Source: Chloroflexota bacterium (GTDB taxonomy: Bacteria > Chloroflexota > Dormibacteria > Dormibacterales > Dormibacteraceae). From it: DNA of 64,000 bases. How positions within the stretch are numbered: the first letter of the stretch is position 1; each line of letters begins with the position of its first letter. The notes beneath the pieces are model-generated. The model made no database searches, was not told the DNA's origin, and saw only the letters and a program-made list of their open reading frames with translations. The position numbers were made by a program, and so were the translations under genes. This document shows, piece by piece, positions 9,101-20,838 of the stretch. The stretch lies in the NCBI GenBank assembly GCA_005882135.1, contig VBDR01000036.1:21519-85518 (forward strand), written 5' to 3'.

Positions 9101-10417
9101 CTAGTGGGTCAGCTCCGTCAATCGACCGGGCAGCGTCGCGATCGCGACCCGTTCTTGTTCCGTGCTGTCGCGCCGTCTGATGGTGACGGCCTGGTCGGTC
9201 AAAGTGTCGAAGTCGACAGTGACGCAGAACGGCGTGCCGATCTCGTCTTGGCGCCGGTAGCGCTTCCCGATGCTGCCTCCGGTCTGGTCGTATTCGACCC
9301 GGAACTGACCGCGCAGCGAGCCGATGACCATTTGCGCCACGTCGATCAGCTCCTGCTTCTTCGATAGCGGGAACACCGCGACCTGCACCGGCGCCACGTT
9401 CGGGTGCAGGCGCAGCAGGACTCGGGGCTCGTTGTTCACGACATCCTCGTCGTACGCATCGAGCAGCAGCGTGATGAAGATCCGTTCCACGCTCACCGCC
9501 GGTTCGATCACCCACGGCAGGTAGCGCTCGTTGGTCTCCGGATCCAAATAAGTCAGGTCCTGCTTCGACTTTTCCTGATGCACCGCCAGGTCGAAGTCGG
9601 TCCGGTCGGCGATTCCTTCCAGCTCGCCCCAGCCGAACGGGAACTCGTACTCGATGTCGGTCGTCTGCTTCGAGTAATGCGATAGCGATTCCTGCGGGTG
9701 GTCGTACATCCGCAGCCGCTCGCGGTTGACGCCAAGGACGTCCGTGTACCAGCGCAGGCGCTCCTTGCGCCAGTAGTCGAACGCCTCCTCGTCCTGATGC
9801 GGACGTACGAAGTATTCCATCTCCATTAGCTCGAACTCGCGGACGCGAAAAACGAAATTCCCGGGTGTGATCTCGTTGCGGAACGCTTTGCCTTGCTGCG
9901 CGATGCCGAACGGCACGCGCACCCGCGTCGAGCTGATCACGTTCTTGAAGTCGACGAACATCCCCTGCGCGGTCTCAGGCCGTAGGTACACCTCCGACGC
10001 GCGATCCTCCAGAGGGCCGACGTGCGTCTTGAACATCAGGTTGAACATGCGGGCGTCGTCGAGTGTCCCGCCGCACTCCGGACATTTCTCGCCCAGGACC
10101 TTGTCGGCGCGCCAGCGCTTCTTGCACTCGCCCAAGCACTGCCGGAGCGGATCGACGAAGTTCTGGAGATGGCCGGAGGCTTCCCACACCGCCTCCGGCA
10201 TCATCAGCGTCGACTCCAGGCCGACCACGTCGTTTCGCAGCTCGACCATGTGACGCCACCACAGGTCGCGGATCGCCCGCTTCAGGGCGACCCCGTACGG
10301 GCCGTAGTCGTAGAAGCCCGACAGGCCGCCGTAGATCTCGCTCGACGGGTAGATGAACCCCCGGCGCTTGGTTAGAGCGACGACCTTGTCCATCACTTGG
10401 TCGCGTGAAATGGTCAT
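9101..10417 (-). CDS. glyQS: glycyl-tRNA synthetase, dimeric type
   Basis: About 438 residues, the single-chain alpha2 class II GlyRS. The N-terminus RRGFIYPSSEIYGGLSGFYDYGP is the diagnostic motif of this family. GLESTLMMPEAVWEASGH and RPETAQGMFVDF follow, and FRNEITPGNFVFRVREFELME is motif 2. A short insertion with a CPECGG knuckle suits a structural zinc. The C-terminal anticodon-binding domain reads PNVAPVQVAVFPLSKK. The start is ATG 10417, immediately preceded by a GTG that could also serve. It is the last gene of the glmU-prs-CNNM-recO-glyQS operon, 46 nt after recO. Confidence 0.97.
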   Translation of the reverse strand: MTISRDQVMDKVVALTKRRGFIYPSSEIYGGLSGFYDYGPYGVALKRAIRDLWWRHMVELRNDVVGLESTLMMPEAVWEASGHLQNFVDPLRQCLGECKKRWRADKVLGEKCPECGGTLDDARMFNLMFKTHVGPLEDRASEVYLRPETAQGMFVDFKNVISSTRVRVPFGIAQQGKAFRNEITPGNFVFRVREFELMEMEYFVRPHQDEEAFDYWRKERLRWYTDVLGVNRERLRMYDHPQESLSHYSKQTTDIEYEFPFGWGELEGIADRTDFDLAVHQEKSKQDLTYLDPETNERYLPWVIEPAVSVERIFITLLLDAYDEDVVNNEPRVLLRLHPNVAPVQVAVFPLSKKQELIDVAQMVIGSLRGQFRVEYDQTGGSIGKRYRRQDEIGTPFCVTVDFDTLTDQAVTIRRRDSTEQERVAIATLPGRLTELTH

Positions 10418-10466
10418 CACTCGGCCCCATCCCCCGATTGCGCCGGGTACTTCCCAATAAACGTCA

Positions 10467-11207
10467 TCACATCCTCATCTCATGGAGGAACGCCAGGGAT
10501 TTCAGGCGGCGGTCCAGGTGGTGCTCCAGCTGCGACTGCAGCACGCCTTCGATCGATGCCATCAGCGCCCCGTCAAGCTTCACCCGCCGGTATGTCTCGA
10601 GGTCGCCCGAAGCCATCAGCCGCAGCACCTTGATCGTCGCCAGGGGGACGAGATCCATCGACGGCAGCGCGCACCGGTCGCACAGAAAGCCCCCCGCCTC
10701 GGCGCTGAACGCCGCCGGCTTTGCGGCCAGCGGCCGCTCGCATGAGACGCATGCCATGAGCTGCGGCGCGTAGCCGAGCAGGTCGAGCGCCGACATCAAA
10801 AACCACGCTGAGGCGCGCCGGGGGTCGGTCTCGCGGGCGAGCTCGTCCATCGCCGTCACCGCCAGCTCGTAGACGCCTTCAACCGGATGGCGGTCCTCGC
10901 ATACGCGCTCCGCCAGCTCCGCGATCAGCGCCGCATGGGCCATCCGCACGACATCACCTTCGATCCGGTAGCCGGGCACGCGCTGGACCTGCGCGACGAC
11001 GTCGAGCTCACCGCGACCCTTGGCCAGCAGCACGTCGACGTGTCCGTACAGCTCCAGCGACGGGCCCAGCTTCGACTCCGGGCGCCGCACGCCCTTGGCG
11101 ATCGCGCCGACCTTGCCGTGATCGCGGGTCAGGAGCGTGAAGATGCGGTCGGCCTCGCCGTAGTCGAGCTTGCGCAGGACGACGGCGCGGTCACGGTAGG
11201 TGGCCAG
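10467..11207 (-). CDS. recO: DNA repair protein RecO
   Basis: About 246 residues. The OB-fold N-terminus is [40 protein letters not shown]. The C-terminal zinc finger is CVSCERPLAA...GGFLCDRC. RecO loads RecA at gaps with RecR. No ATG or GTG lies near the expected N-terminus. A CTG at 11207 gives the family-like [11 protein letters not shown] and is preceded by GGAGG with 6-nt spacing; the next candidate is a TTG at 11282 that adds 25 residues. I prefer the CTG. It overlaps the end of the CNNM gene by 17 nt, which suggests translational coupling. Confidence 0.9.
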   Translation of the reverse strand: MATYRDRAVVLRKLDYGEADRIFTLLTRDHGKVGAIAKGVRRPESKLGPSLELYGHVDVLLAKGRGELDVVAQVQRVPGYRIEGDVVRMAHAALIAELAERVCEDRHPVEGVYELAVTAMDELARETDPRRASAWFLMSALDLLGYAPQLMACVSCERPLAAKPAAFSAEAGGFLCDRCALPSMDLVPLATIKVLRLMASGDLETYRRVKLDGALMASIEGVLQSQLEHHLDRRLKSLAFLHEMRM

Positions 11208-12543
11208 TCTGCTCCTCCACCCGGATCTCGCCCGCCCCGTCGTGACCGTGCACTTCGGTCGGCCACGGGTCCTGGGCGACAAGGCGGATGGTCTCGATCC
11301 GCCTCCCTCTCACCTTCTCGACGATCCAGCGCGCGCGACCCGACTGGAAGGAATCGCCTTCCTCTGCGATCTTGCCGAGCATCGAATGCACGTAGCCGCC
11401 GACCGAGTCGTAGTCGCCCGACTCCTCGATCCCGAGATGAAGGCGCTCGTTCAGCTCTTCTAGCGGGAACCCCGCATCAACACGCGCTTCGTGGTCGTTG
11501 ACGATCACGAGCTGCTCCTGCTCGGCGGTGTCGTACTCGTCGCGGATCTCGCCCACGATCTCTTCGAGCAGGTCCTCCAACGTCACCAGGCCAGCGGTGC
11601 CGCCGTACTCGTCGACCACGATCATCATGTGGACTTTCTTCGTCCGCATCTCGTTCAGCAGCTCGTCAACCTTCTTCTGCTCCGGCGTGAACTCAATCGG
11701 CCGCAGCACCTTGTCCATGTCGAACTTCCGCGAGCTGGACAACGTGTAGAACAGCAGCAGGTCCTTGGTGTGGATGAGGCCGATCACGTGGTCGATGTCG
11801 CGCTCGAAGACCGGCATCCTTGTGTGGCGGTGCTGCTTGAAAAGCTTGACGATGTCACGCAGCTGGGCTTCGCGGTCGACGGCGATGATGTCGGTGCGCG
11901 GAATCATGATCTCGCGCACGGTCTTGTCGCCGATCTCGATGATGCCGTGGATCATCTGGTGCTCCTGCTCTTCGATCACCCCCGCCTCTTCGGACACGTG
12001 CAGGGCGGTGATCAGCTCCTCCTCGGTCAGGTACGGAGCGCGCGCGGCTCGGCCGCCGGTCAGAGCCCTCGAGACGATCGTGACCGCCCACAGGATCGGG
12101 CCGAGAAAGCTCGCCAGCCGGTCGACTGGAACCGCCGCGGCCAGGGCGACGCGCTCGGCGTGAGCGAGGGCGAGCGTCTTCGGAGTGACCTCGGCCACGA
12201 TCAGCAAGACGATGGACAGCGCGACCGAATCCAGCAGCGTCAGCCACAACCGCCACTCGGGCGCCACGCCCCAACGCGTAAACAGGGAGTCGCTCAGCAG
12301 GGCCGATGCGGTCGAGGCGACGATCAACGCCAGCGTGTTGGTGAACAGAACCGTCGACAGGAACCGATTGGGATCCGCGCGCAGCCGCTGCAGGATGGCC
12401 GCCGCCTGGCTTCCCTGCTCGGCCAGGTAGCGGACGCGCAAGCGACCGACCGACGTCAGCGCGGTCTCGGTACCGCTCGCAAACGCAGCCAGCACGAAAC
12501 AGAAGATCATGACGATGACTTCCATCCATTCCTGGGCGGTCAT
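11191..12543 (-). CDS. CNNM/CorC-type transporter with CBS pair (hemolysin C family)
   Basis: 450 residues. The N-terminal DUF21 domain has about four hydrophobic segments and the family motif [24 protein letters not shown], then [17 protein letters not shown]. The tandem CBS domains begin after [21 protein letters not shown], with [21 protein letters not shown] and [29 protein letters not shown] CorC/HlyC C-terminal domain ([13 protein letters not shown]) completes it. Family members export Mg2+ or related cations. It lies 9 nt after prs in the operon; PRPP synthetase is Mg-dependent, but a functional link is only inference. Confidence 0.92.
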   Translation of the reverse strand: MTAQEWMEVIVMIFCFVLAAFASGTETALTSVGRLRVRYLAEQGSQAAAILQRLRADPNRFLSTVLFTNTLALIVASTASALLSDSLFTRWGVAPEWRLWLTLLDSVALSIVLLIVAEVTPKTLALAHAERVALAAAVPVDRLASFLGPILWAVTIVSRALTGGRAARAPYLTEEELITALHVSEEAGVIEEQEHQMIHGIIEIGDKTVREIMIPRTDIIAVDREAQLRDIVKLFKQHRHTRMPVFERDIDHVIGLIHTKDLLLFYTLSSSRKFDMDKVLRPIEFTPEQKKVDELLNEMRTKKVHMMIVVDEYGGTAGLVTLEDLLEEIVGEIRDEYDTAEQEQLVIVNDHEARVDAGFPLEELNERLHLGIEESGDYDSVGGYVHSMLGKIAEEGDSFQSGRARWIVEKVRGRRIETIRLVAQDPWPTEVHGHDGAGEIRVEEQTGHLP

Positions 12544-12552
12544 CGGGACGAA

Positions 12553-13542
12553 CTAACGGAAGAGCTCGCTGACGCTCCGGTTCTCGTGTACCCGGATGAT
12601 CGCTTCAGCGAGAAGTGGCGCCACCGACAGCACCTTCAGCGGCGCGCCCAGCTTTTCAGGCGGGATGGGCACGGTATCGGTCACGATCACCTCTTCCACG
12701 TCGGCATTCTTCAGCCTCTCGAGGGCGTCGCCGGTCAGCACCGGATGCGTCGCCGCGATGAGCACTCTGTTCGCGCCCTGCTGCCGCAGGGCGGCGGCCA
12801 GCTTGGAGACGGTGCCGCCGGTGGTGATGATGTCCTCGACCACCACGCAGTCACGCCCCTTAACGTCACCTGAGACCGCGATCACCTCGACCGACTGCTC
12901 GTCGGGGCGGCGTTTGTAGCCGAATGCGATCGGCGCCCCGAGATCGTTGGCCACGGCCTCGGCCCGGCGGCCGCCGCCGGCGTCGGGGGCGACGATGGTG
13001 AGGTGTTTCAGGTTCATTGTCTTCAGGTGCTCGGCGAAGATGCGGTGCGGCGACAGGTGGTCGGTCGGGACGTCGAAAAAGCCCTCGATGGCTTCCGCGT
13101 GCAGGTCGAACAGGAGCAGGCGGTCGGCCCCGGCCAGGGTGATGAAGTTCGCGATCAGCTTGGCCGAGATCGGCTCGCGGGGCTGGGTCTTGCGCTCCTT
13201 CCGCGCGTACCCGTAATAGGGGATGACCGCGGTCACCCTGCCGGCCGACGCGCGGCGCAGCGCGTCGAGGATGATGAACAGCTCCATCAGGTGCTCGTTC
13301 ACCGGCGGGCTCGTGGGCTGGATCACGAACACGTCGTGGCCGCGCATCGAGTCCTCGATCTTGACGTTGATCTCGCCGTCGGGAAAGTGACGCAGCCGTG
13401 GATCGGTGAGCTGGACGTCAAGGATCTCGGCGATGCCGGCGGCCAGCTTCGGGTTGGCGCCGCCTGAGATCAGCTTGAGCTCGCCCCAGGGCGAGGTTTC
13501 AGTCCCGGTGTACTCGACGGCGGTCTGGAGCCTCCCGATCAA
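12553..13542 (-). CDS. prs: ribose-phosphate pyrophosphokinase (PRPP synthetase)
   Basis: 329 residues. It makes PRPP from ribose 5-phosphate and ATP in the cytoplasm. Conserved blocks are LISGGANPKLAAGIAEIL at the start, PDGEINVKIEDSMRGHDVFVIQPT (flexible-loop region), IPYYGYARKERKTQPREPISAKL, the Mg/ATP loop LLLFDLHAEAIEGFFDVPTDHL, and the PRPP-binding VVVEDIITTGGTV. The start is a TTG whose TTGA overlaps the glmU stop, giving about 20 extra residues before the usual N-terminus. The N-terminal extension is unusual but the overlap supports it. It is second in the operon after glmU, and both supply nucleotide-linked precursors. Confidence 0.96.
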   Translation of the reverse strand: MIGRLQTAVEYTGTETSPWGELKLISGGANPKLAAGIAEILDVQLTDPRLRHFPDGEINVKIEDSMRGHDVFVIQPTSPPVNEHLMELFIILDALRRASAGRVTAVIPYYGYARKERKTQPREPISAKLIANFITLAGADRLLLFDLHAEAIEGFFDVPTDHLSPHRIFAEHLKTMNLKHLTIVAPDAGGGRRAEAVANDLGAPIAFGYKRRPDEQSVEVIAVSGDVKGRDCVVVEDIITTGGTVSKLAAALRQQGANRVLIAATHPVLTGDALERLKNADVEEVIVTDTVPIPPEKLGAPLKVLSVAPLLAEAIIRVHENRSVSELFR

Positions 13543-14870
13543 GGGGTGTCCGAACTCGAATCCGGGGAACTCACAGCTTTTCTCCGTACCACCCTAGCTG
13601 GAACTCCAACGGCTGTCGCGCCGTCGGGCACGTCTTTCGTCACCACCGAACCGGCTCCGGTGCGCGCGCGCTTGCCCAGTTTGACGGGCGCGACCAGCAT
13701 CGTGTCCACGCCCACGAAGGCGCCGTCTCCGATCTCCGTCCGATTCTTGTTGGTGCCGTCGAAATTGGCCGTAATCGTACCGGCGCCGATGTTGGCGTCC
13801 GCGCCGAGATCGGTGTCGCCAAGGTAAGAGACATGCGGGACCTTGCTGCGGGGGCCGACTTTGGTCCGGACCAGCTCGGTGAAGCTGCCGATGTGGACGT
13901 CCTCCGCGATCTCCGTGCCCGGGCGGAGCTTGGCGAAGGGGCCGCAGTCGGAGCGGTCGCCGAGCCTCGCGTCCTCTATATAGACATGCGGGCCGATGTG
14001 GCATTCGGAACCGATATGCGTCTCGCCCTTCAGGACCGTGAAGGGCTCGATCACCGTGTCCTGGCCGATGGTGACCGCGGCGTCGATGAAAGTGGTGTCC
14101 GGGTCGACGATGGTGGCGCCCCCGAGCATGCACCGCTCGAGCAGGCGCCGGCGCAAGATATCCGTCGCCGCCGCGAGGCGGATGCGGTCCTTGACGCCCA
14201 TCGCCTCACGTGGATCGTCCAGCTTGACGATCGTCACCGGCTTCAGGTGCAGGAAAACATCGGGGAGGTAGAACTCGCCCGCTTTGTTGTCGTCCTTGAC
14301 CTTGTCGAGCTCGTCGACCAGCCGGCTGCCGTCGAAGCAATAGAGGCCGACGTTGAACTCGTGAACCTGCGCGCGCAGCTCCCTGGTGGCGTCCTTGCGC
14401 TCAACGATGCGCTCGAGTGAGCCGTCCTTGGCGCGTACGATGCGGCCGTCGTCGCGGCTCGGATCCTCGACGCTGGCGATGCTCGCCGGCGCGTCCCCTT
14501 CCTGTTGCGCGTGGATCACCCTGAGGATGCTTGCCGCCGTGAGGAGTGGCGAATCCCCGTTGACGACAAGGACCTGGCGTCCGCGAAGCTCGCCTTGCGG
14601 GATCTGCCGCAGCGCGTGGGCGGTGCCTTTCGGATCGCGCTGGTAGACGAGCTCGACCCGCCCGTCGAGATGCGCCGCGACGTCGGCGTGATGCGGGTTC
14701 GCGATCACCTTGACGTCCTTGTCACGGGTGACGCCGGCCTCGCGGACCGCCTCGAGGACCCAATCGATCATCGGACGGCCGCAGATCGGATGGAGGACTT
14801 TGGGAATCCGCGATCGCATTCGGGTGCCGTGGCCGGCGGCGAGTACGACCGCAATCAGGGTGGGGCTCAG
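13539..14870 (-). CDS. glmU: bifunctional UDP-N-acetylglucosamine pyrophosphorylase / GlcN-1-P acetyltransferase
   Basis: About 443 residues. The uridyltransferase domain needs the nucleotide loop VVLAAGHGTRMRSRIPKVLHP, most of which lies upstream of the ATG used in the ORF track (14819). In-frame upstream there is no ATG, GTG or TTG before a stop. A CTG at 14870 gives MSPTLIAVVLAAGHGTRM, exactly the normal GlmU length, so I use it. The C-terminal left-handed beta-helix has HVSYLGDTDLGADANIGAGT, including the acetyltransferase His, and NFDGTNKNRTEIGDGAFVG. It makes UDP-GlcNAc for peptidoglycan. It is the first gene of a five-gene operon and is divergent from lon, with repeat copy C between them. 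Confidence 0.93.
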   Translation of the reverse strand: MSPTLIAVVLAAGHGTRMRSRIPKVLHPICGRPMIDWVLEAVREAGVTRDKDVKVIANPHHADVAAHLDGRVELVYQRDPKGTAHALRQIPQGELRGRQVLVVNGDSPLLTAASILRVIHAQQEGDAPASIASVEDPSRDDGRIVRAKDGSLERIVERKDATRELRAQVHEFNVGLYCFDGSRLVDELDKVKDDNKAGEFYLPDVFLHLKPVTIVKLDDPREAMGVKDRIRLAAATDILRRRLLERCMLGGATIVDPDTTFIDAAVTIGQDTVIEPFTVLKGETHIGSECHIGPHVYIEDARLGDRSDCGPFAKLRPGTEIAEDVHIGSFTELVRTKVGPRSKVPHVSYLGDTDLGADANIGAGTITANFDGTNKNRTEIGDGAFVGVDTMLVAPVKLGKRARTGAGSVVTKDVPDGATAVGVPARVVRRKAVSSPDSSSDTP

Positions 14871-14889
14871 CTTGTGCCGATTATGGCAT

Positions 14890-14937
14890 GCCCCTCCGGC
14901 GCCTTCGGCGCCACCTCCCGATAAATGGGGAGGACGC
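14890..14937. repeat. dispersed palindromic repeat, copy C
   Basis: The best double-hairpin copy of the family on this strand: GGCGCC-TTC-GGCGCC followed by CCTCCCGAT-AA-ATGGGGAGG (one mismatch in the second stem). It fills most of the glmU/lon divergent spacer, so any promoter for glmU must lie within or beyond it. Confidence 0.75.
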
Positions 14938-14967
14938 GTCCGGTTGGGGGCGTAGCATCACGTTCTT

Positions 14968-17460
<2,493 letters not shown>

Positions 17461-18096
17461 GGGCGGCCGCGATCAGGTGATCGGCGAGGTGCGGATTCTT
17501 CGGTAGCAGCGAACCATGCAGATAGGTTCCGATGATGCCTCCCTGCACGCATCCCTCCCGGCGGTCGGAGCCGTTGTTGCCCTTGCCGAGCAGGACTTTG
17601 CCGAGCGGCTTGGCGTCCCGGCCGAGAAACGTCCTTCCACTGTGGTTTTCAAAACCCACCAGCGTGCTGGGCGAGAGGTTCTCCAGGTCGGCCTGGACGA
17701 CAACGTCGCCGATGAAGCGCTTCTTCCCAGCCTCGGTCCTGACGTCGATCAGGCCGATGCCGTCGAAGCGTTCGCCGTCGGCGGTCTGGTAGTAGTGGCC
17801 GAGCAGCTGGTAGCCCCCGCAAACCGCGAGGATCTGGGCGCCGTTCCCAACCGCGCGCTGTAGTGACTCCTGCTTGAACTGTCTGAGGTCGTCATAGATC
17901 AGGGCCTGCTCGCGATCCTGGCCGCCACCAAAGAAAAAGATGTCGACGTCCGCCATGGCGTCGGTGGCGCCCCTGCCCAGCTCGACGAGCCTCGCTTCAT
18001 GCCCATGCCACTCCGCCCGCCGCAGCAGCGTGAGGATGTTGCCGCGGTCGCCATAGATGTTCATGAGGTCCGGGTAGAGCCAACCGACCGTCAGCT

Positions 18097-19464
18097 TCAC
18101 GTTTCCCAGTATGGCTGCGCCCATCCGCGCCTCACCAGCTCCGCCCTCAGGTCGAGCATCGCCGTGTAGGTGCAGAGCAGGAACGCGGTGTCGCCTTCAT
18201 TCGTGGACTTGATCAGCTGGTCGAGCGCCTTGCCTGGATCCGGCTGCGGCGGCTCGGCGGCGACACCCGCGTATTTGAGCCGGACCGCGAGGTCATGCGC
18301 GCGCACGCCCGCGGGGATGACGACGCTCGCTCTGTCCTTCAGCTGCTCGAAGTCGACGTCCCAGATCCAGGACACGTCGGTGCCGTCGGCCTTGCGGTCG
18401 TTGAGGCCGATGACGAAGTTCTTGCCGTTGGCGAGCTCGACCGCGGTGCGCACGGTCTCGTTAAAGCCGGCTGGATTCTTGGAGAGCACCAGGATCAGGT
18501 GGCGACCGCGGAAGTCGACGCGTTCCTGGCGGCCGAATGCAGCCTTGAAAGTGCGCAGCCGCTCGGCGATGTAAGCCGCCTCGAGGCCGATGCTGCACGC
18601 CGTGGCGTATGCGGCGAGCACGTTGTAACAGTTGTAGAGACCGCCTAGCGGCATTTCGATTCGCGTGCCGCCGATGGTGAGAGCGAGGCTGTCGAATCCA
18701 GTCAGGGTGATTGTGGTCGCGGTGATATCAGGGGTCGGGCGGGCAAAGTCCTGATTCGGGCAGCGGTACACGCCGTCGTGCCCGACATAGACGGCGTCGA
18801 AGATGAGGCTCGAGCCGCATTTCGGGCAGGTGCGAGCGTCTGCGGCGTGCGGGAGCGTCTTCGAGGCGATCGAGGTGTCGTCGAGGCCGAACCAGAGCGG
18901 AGGCGTGGGCAGGCTGAGCCCGATCTCGGCCACGCGAGGGTCGTCTGCATTGAGGATGGCGCGGCCGGTCTCCGGTTGCGCGCTGAGCGCGTGCTCGATC
19001 TTTTTCGCGATCGACTCGAGCTCGCCGTAGCGGTCGAGCTGGTCGCGGAACAGGTTCAGGACGAGTGTCGACCTGGGCTGTATCTCGTCCACTGCCCTGG
19101 GCAGGCTCGCCTCGTCGATCTCGAAAACTCCCCAGTCCGCCTTCAGCGTCCCGTTGGCGTCCGCGCGGTTGAGTGCCGCGGCCGTGGCGCCGAAGATGAG
19201 GTTGGCTCCGGAGCGGTTCGAAACCACCCTGTGCCCAGCGCCTTCGAGCAGCCAGCTGACGAGGCGGGCGGTCGTGGTTTTGCCGTTGGTGCCGGTGATG
19301 ACGACCGAGCCCTGGGTCAGGTCGTGCGCGAGACGGGTGAGGATCTTCGGATCGATGGCGCGCGCCACGTCGCCGGGCAGCGTCGTGCCGCCGCCGCGCT
19401 TCGTGACGCGGCTGAGTGCGCCGGTGGCCTTCCCGGCCCAGACCGCTGCGGTCTTGCGAATCAC
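18097..19464 (-). CDS. murT: lipid II isoglutaminyl synthase, Mur-ligase-like subunit
   Basis: About 455 residues. A Mur-ligase core with the ATP loop VVITGTNGKTTTARLVSWLL, the NLFRDQLDRYGEL motif and LNADDP. The MurT-specific zinc ribbon is inserted before the ligase domain as CPKCG...YRCPNQ. Three of the expected four Cys are present; the fourth position is Gln. A C-terminal DUF1727 domain (SKNPAGFNETVRT, GLNDRKADGTDVSWIWDVDFE) closes the protein. With GatD it converts lipid II D-isoglutamate to D-isoglutamine in the cytoplasm. The start is GTG 19464, overlapping the ispE stop as GTGA. Confidence 0.95.
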   Translation of the reverse strand: MIRKTAAVWAGKATGALSRVTKRGGGTTLPGDVARAIDPKILTRLAHDLTQGSVVITGTNGKTTTARLVSWLLEGAGHRVVSNRSGANLIFGATAAALNRADANGTLKADWGVFEIDEASLPRAVDEIQPRSTLVLNLFRDQLDRYGELESIAKKIEHALSAQPETGRAILNADDPRVAEIGLSLPTPPLWFGLDDTSIASKTLPHAADARTCPKCGSSLIFDAVYVGHDGVYRCPNQDFARPTPDITATTITLTGFDSLALTIGGTRIEMPLGGLYNCYNVLAAYATACSIGLEAAYIAERLRTFKAAFGRQERVDFRGRHLILVLSKNPAGFNETVRTAVELANGKNFVIGLNDRKADGTDVSWIWDVDFEQLKDRASVVIPAGVRAHDLAVRLKYAGVAAEPPQPDPGKALDQLIKSTNEGDTAFLLCTYTAMLDLRAELVRRGWAQPYWET

Positions 19465-20213
19465 GCCCAGCGCGCGACCGCGCGCGTGACGTCCGTCCAG
19501 CAATCGAGCTTGGCGATGGTTTGCCTTCCTTCTTCTTCGGTTTTCGTGCGCTTGAAGAACGCGGAGCCGCTGCCGGTCATTTGCCAGCCGGGGCCCAGGC
19601 TGGCGGCGAAGCTCTTGAGCCGCGGTTCGAAGTGTTCAGCGGCTCGCTGGAGCTGGTTTGGCCCTTCGCCCTTCACGTCGTCCCATGCACGGTACACGTC
19701 GGCCGTCGATAGCTCGATCCTTGGCCAGGCCAGGGCAAACCATGCCGGCTCCGACCGCACCGGCGCCAGGCGCTCGCCGCGCCCCTCGGCCCGCGCCCGG
19801 CCGCCGGTCAAAAAGAACGGAACGTCGGAGCCGAGGACGAGCGCGATCGCCGCCAGGTCGACGTCGAGCGCAAACATCCTCTTCAGGGCCCTCAGCGCTG
19901 TCGCCGCGTCGGAGCTGGCGCCGCCCATGCCGGAGCCGGGCGGGATGCGCTTGTGCAGGTGAAAGCGGGCAGACAAAGTGTGCTTGACTGCCTGCTCCAG
20001 CGCGCGATGGGCCAACAGCACCGAGTTTTCGATCGCGTTGACGTCGAAACCCGACGCGGTGAGACTGGTTTTGCTCGCCGGTTCGACCTCCAGGAGGTCG
20101 TGAAGCTCGATCGCCTGGAAGGTGGTGCGCAGCTCGTGGAAACCGTCGCTGTGGCGGCCGATGACCTCGAGGTCGAGGTTGAGCTTGGCTCGCGCGGGCA
20201 GCGCGAGGGTCAA
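19461..20213 (-). CDS. ispE: 4-diphosphocytidyl-2-C-methyl-D-erythritol kinase
   Basis: About 250 residues, slightly short for the family (about 280). GHMP-kinase motifs are ARAKLNLDLEVIGRHSDGFHEL at the N-terminus, KRIPPGSGMGGASSDAATAL for the ATP phosphate loop, LGSDVPFFLTGG, and the C-terminal MTGSGSAFF loop. It performs the fourth step of the non-mevalonate isoprenoid pathway. I start it at TTG 20213, 14 nt after the gamma-carbonic-anhydrase stop; the 525-aa ORF in the track reads antiframe through that upstream gene. Isoprenoid (undecaprenyl carrier) and lipid II genes share this operon. Confidence 0.94.
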   Translation of the reverse strand: MTLALPARAKLNLDLEVIGRHSDGFHELRTTFQAIELHDLLEVEPASKTSLTASGFDVNAIENSVLLAHRALEQAVKHTLSARFHLHKRIPPGSGMGGASSDAATALRALKRMFALDVDLAAIALVLGSDVPFFLTGGRARAEGRGERLAPVRSEPAWFALAWPRIELSTADVYRAWDDVKGEGPNQLQRAAEHFEPRLKSFAASLGPGWQMTGSGSAFFKRTKTEEEGRQTIAKLDCWTDVTRAVARWA

Positions 20214-20227
20214 TTCACCCCGCGAAG

Positions 20228-20785
20228 TCAGAGGCTTCGCCTGGACTTCGCGGGGACCCCTGGGACGACGATCGGCTTCAGACCTGCCCGGTACCTGACC
20301 GCGCGATCTTTGTAATGCTGCGCCGTGGTGCCGACCCAGTGGTTGGACGAGCCGTCCAAGGATTTCTTGACCGTGGCCGGAACGCCGGCGGCCATATGTC
20401 CAGAGGGGATGGCCACGCCCTCCTCCAGGACCGCGCCCGCCGCAAGCATGGAGCCCGCACCGAGGCGGCTGCGCTGAAGCATGGTCGCGCCCATCCCGAC
20501 CAGGGCCCCCTGCTCGACGACGCAGCCTTCGAGCTGCGCGGAGTGGCCGACGCTGGCGTTGCGCTCGATCACTGTCGGCAGGTTTTCCGCGCAGTGGATG
20601 ACCGCGTTGTCCTGGATGTTGGCGCCCTCGCCAACTTTGATCGTCGCCTCGTCGCCTCTCAGCACCGCGCCGAACCAGACGCTGGCGCCGGCCTCGACCT
20701 CCACGTCGCCGATGAGGACCGCGGTTGGCGCGATGTAGGCGTCGGGGTGCACCTTGGGGCGCCGCCCGCCAAGCTCGAACTCCAC
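20228..20785 (-). CDS. gamma-carbonic anhydrase family protein (left-handed beta-helix)
   Basis: 185 residues of hexapeptide repeats: AYIAPTAVLIGDVEVEAGASVWFGAVLRGD, then GANIQDNAVIHC and ERNASVGHSAQLEGC. The metal-binding His residues are IQDNAVIHC, VGHSAQ and the third in the final turns, as in YrdA/PaaY-type gamma-class enzymes. It may hydrate CO2 or act as a trimeric acyltransferase-like scaffold; enzyme activity in this subfamily is often unproven. Start GTG 20785. It heads the ispE-murT-gatD operon. Confidence 0.88.
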   Translation of the reverse strand: MEFELGGRRPKVHPDAYIAPTAVLIGDVEVEAGASVWFGAVLRGDEATIKVGEGANIQDNAVIHCAENLPTVIERNASVGHSAQLEGCVVEQGALVGMGATMLQRSRLGAGSMLAAGAVLEEGVAIPSGHMAAGVPATVKKSLDGSSNHWVGTTAQHYKDRAVRYRAGLKPIVVPGVPAKSRRSL

Positions 20786-20792
20786 TGGCCCC

Positions 20793-20798
20793 TATAAT
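20793..20798 (+). promoter_or_regulatory. -10 element (TATAAT) upstream of rpsT
   Basis: A perfect TATAAT about 40 nt before the rpsT start in an otherwise GC-rich spacer. No good -35 hexamer is visible at 17 nt. Confidence 0.45.
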
Positions 20799-20838
20799 CC
20801 TATCTTCGTGAGTTTGAACTCCCTCCTGAGGTTCTCGC

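Noticed and set aside
11491-12873. 460-aa plus-strand ORF
   Set aside because: Antisense to CNNM and prs with no recognisable domain.
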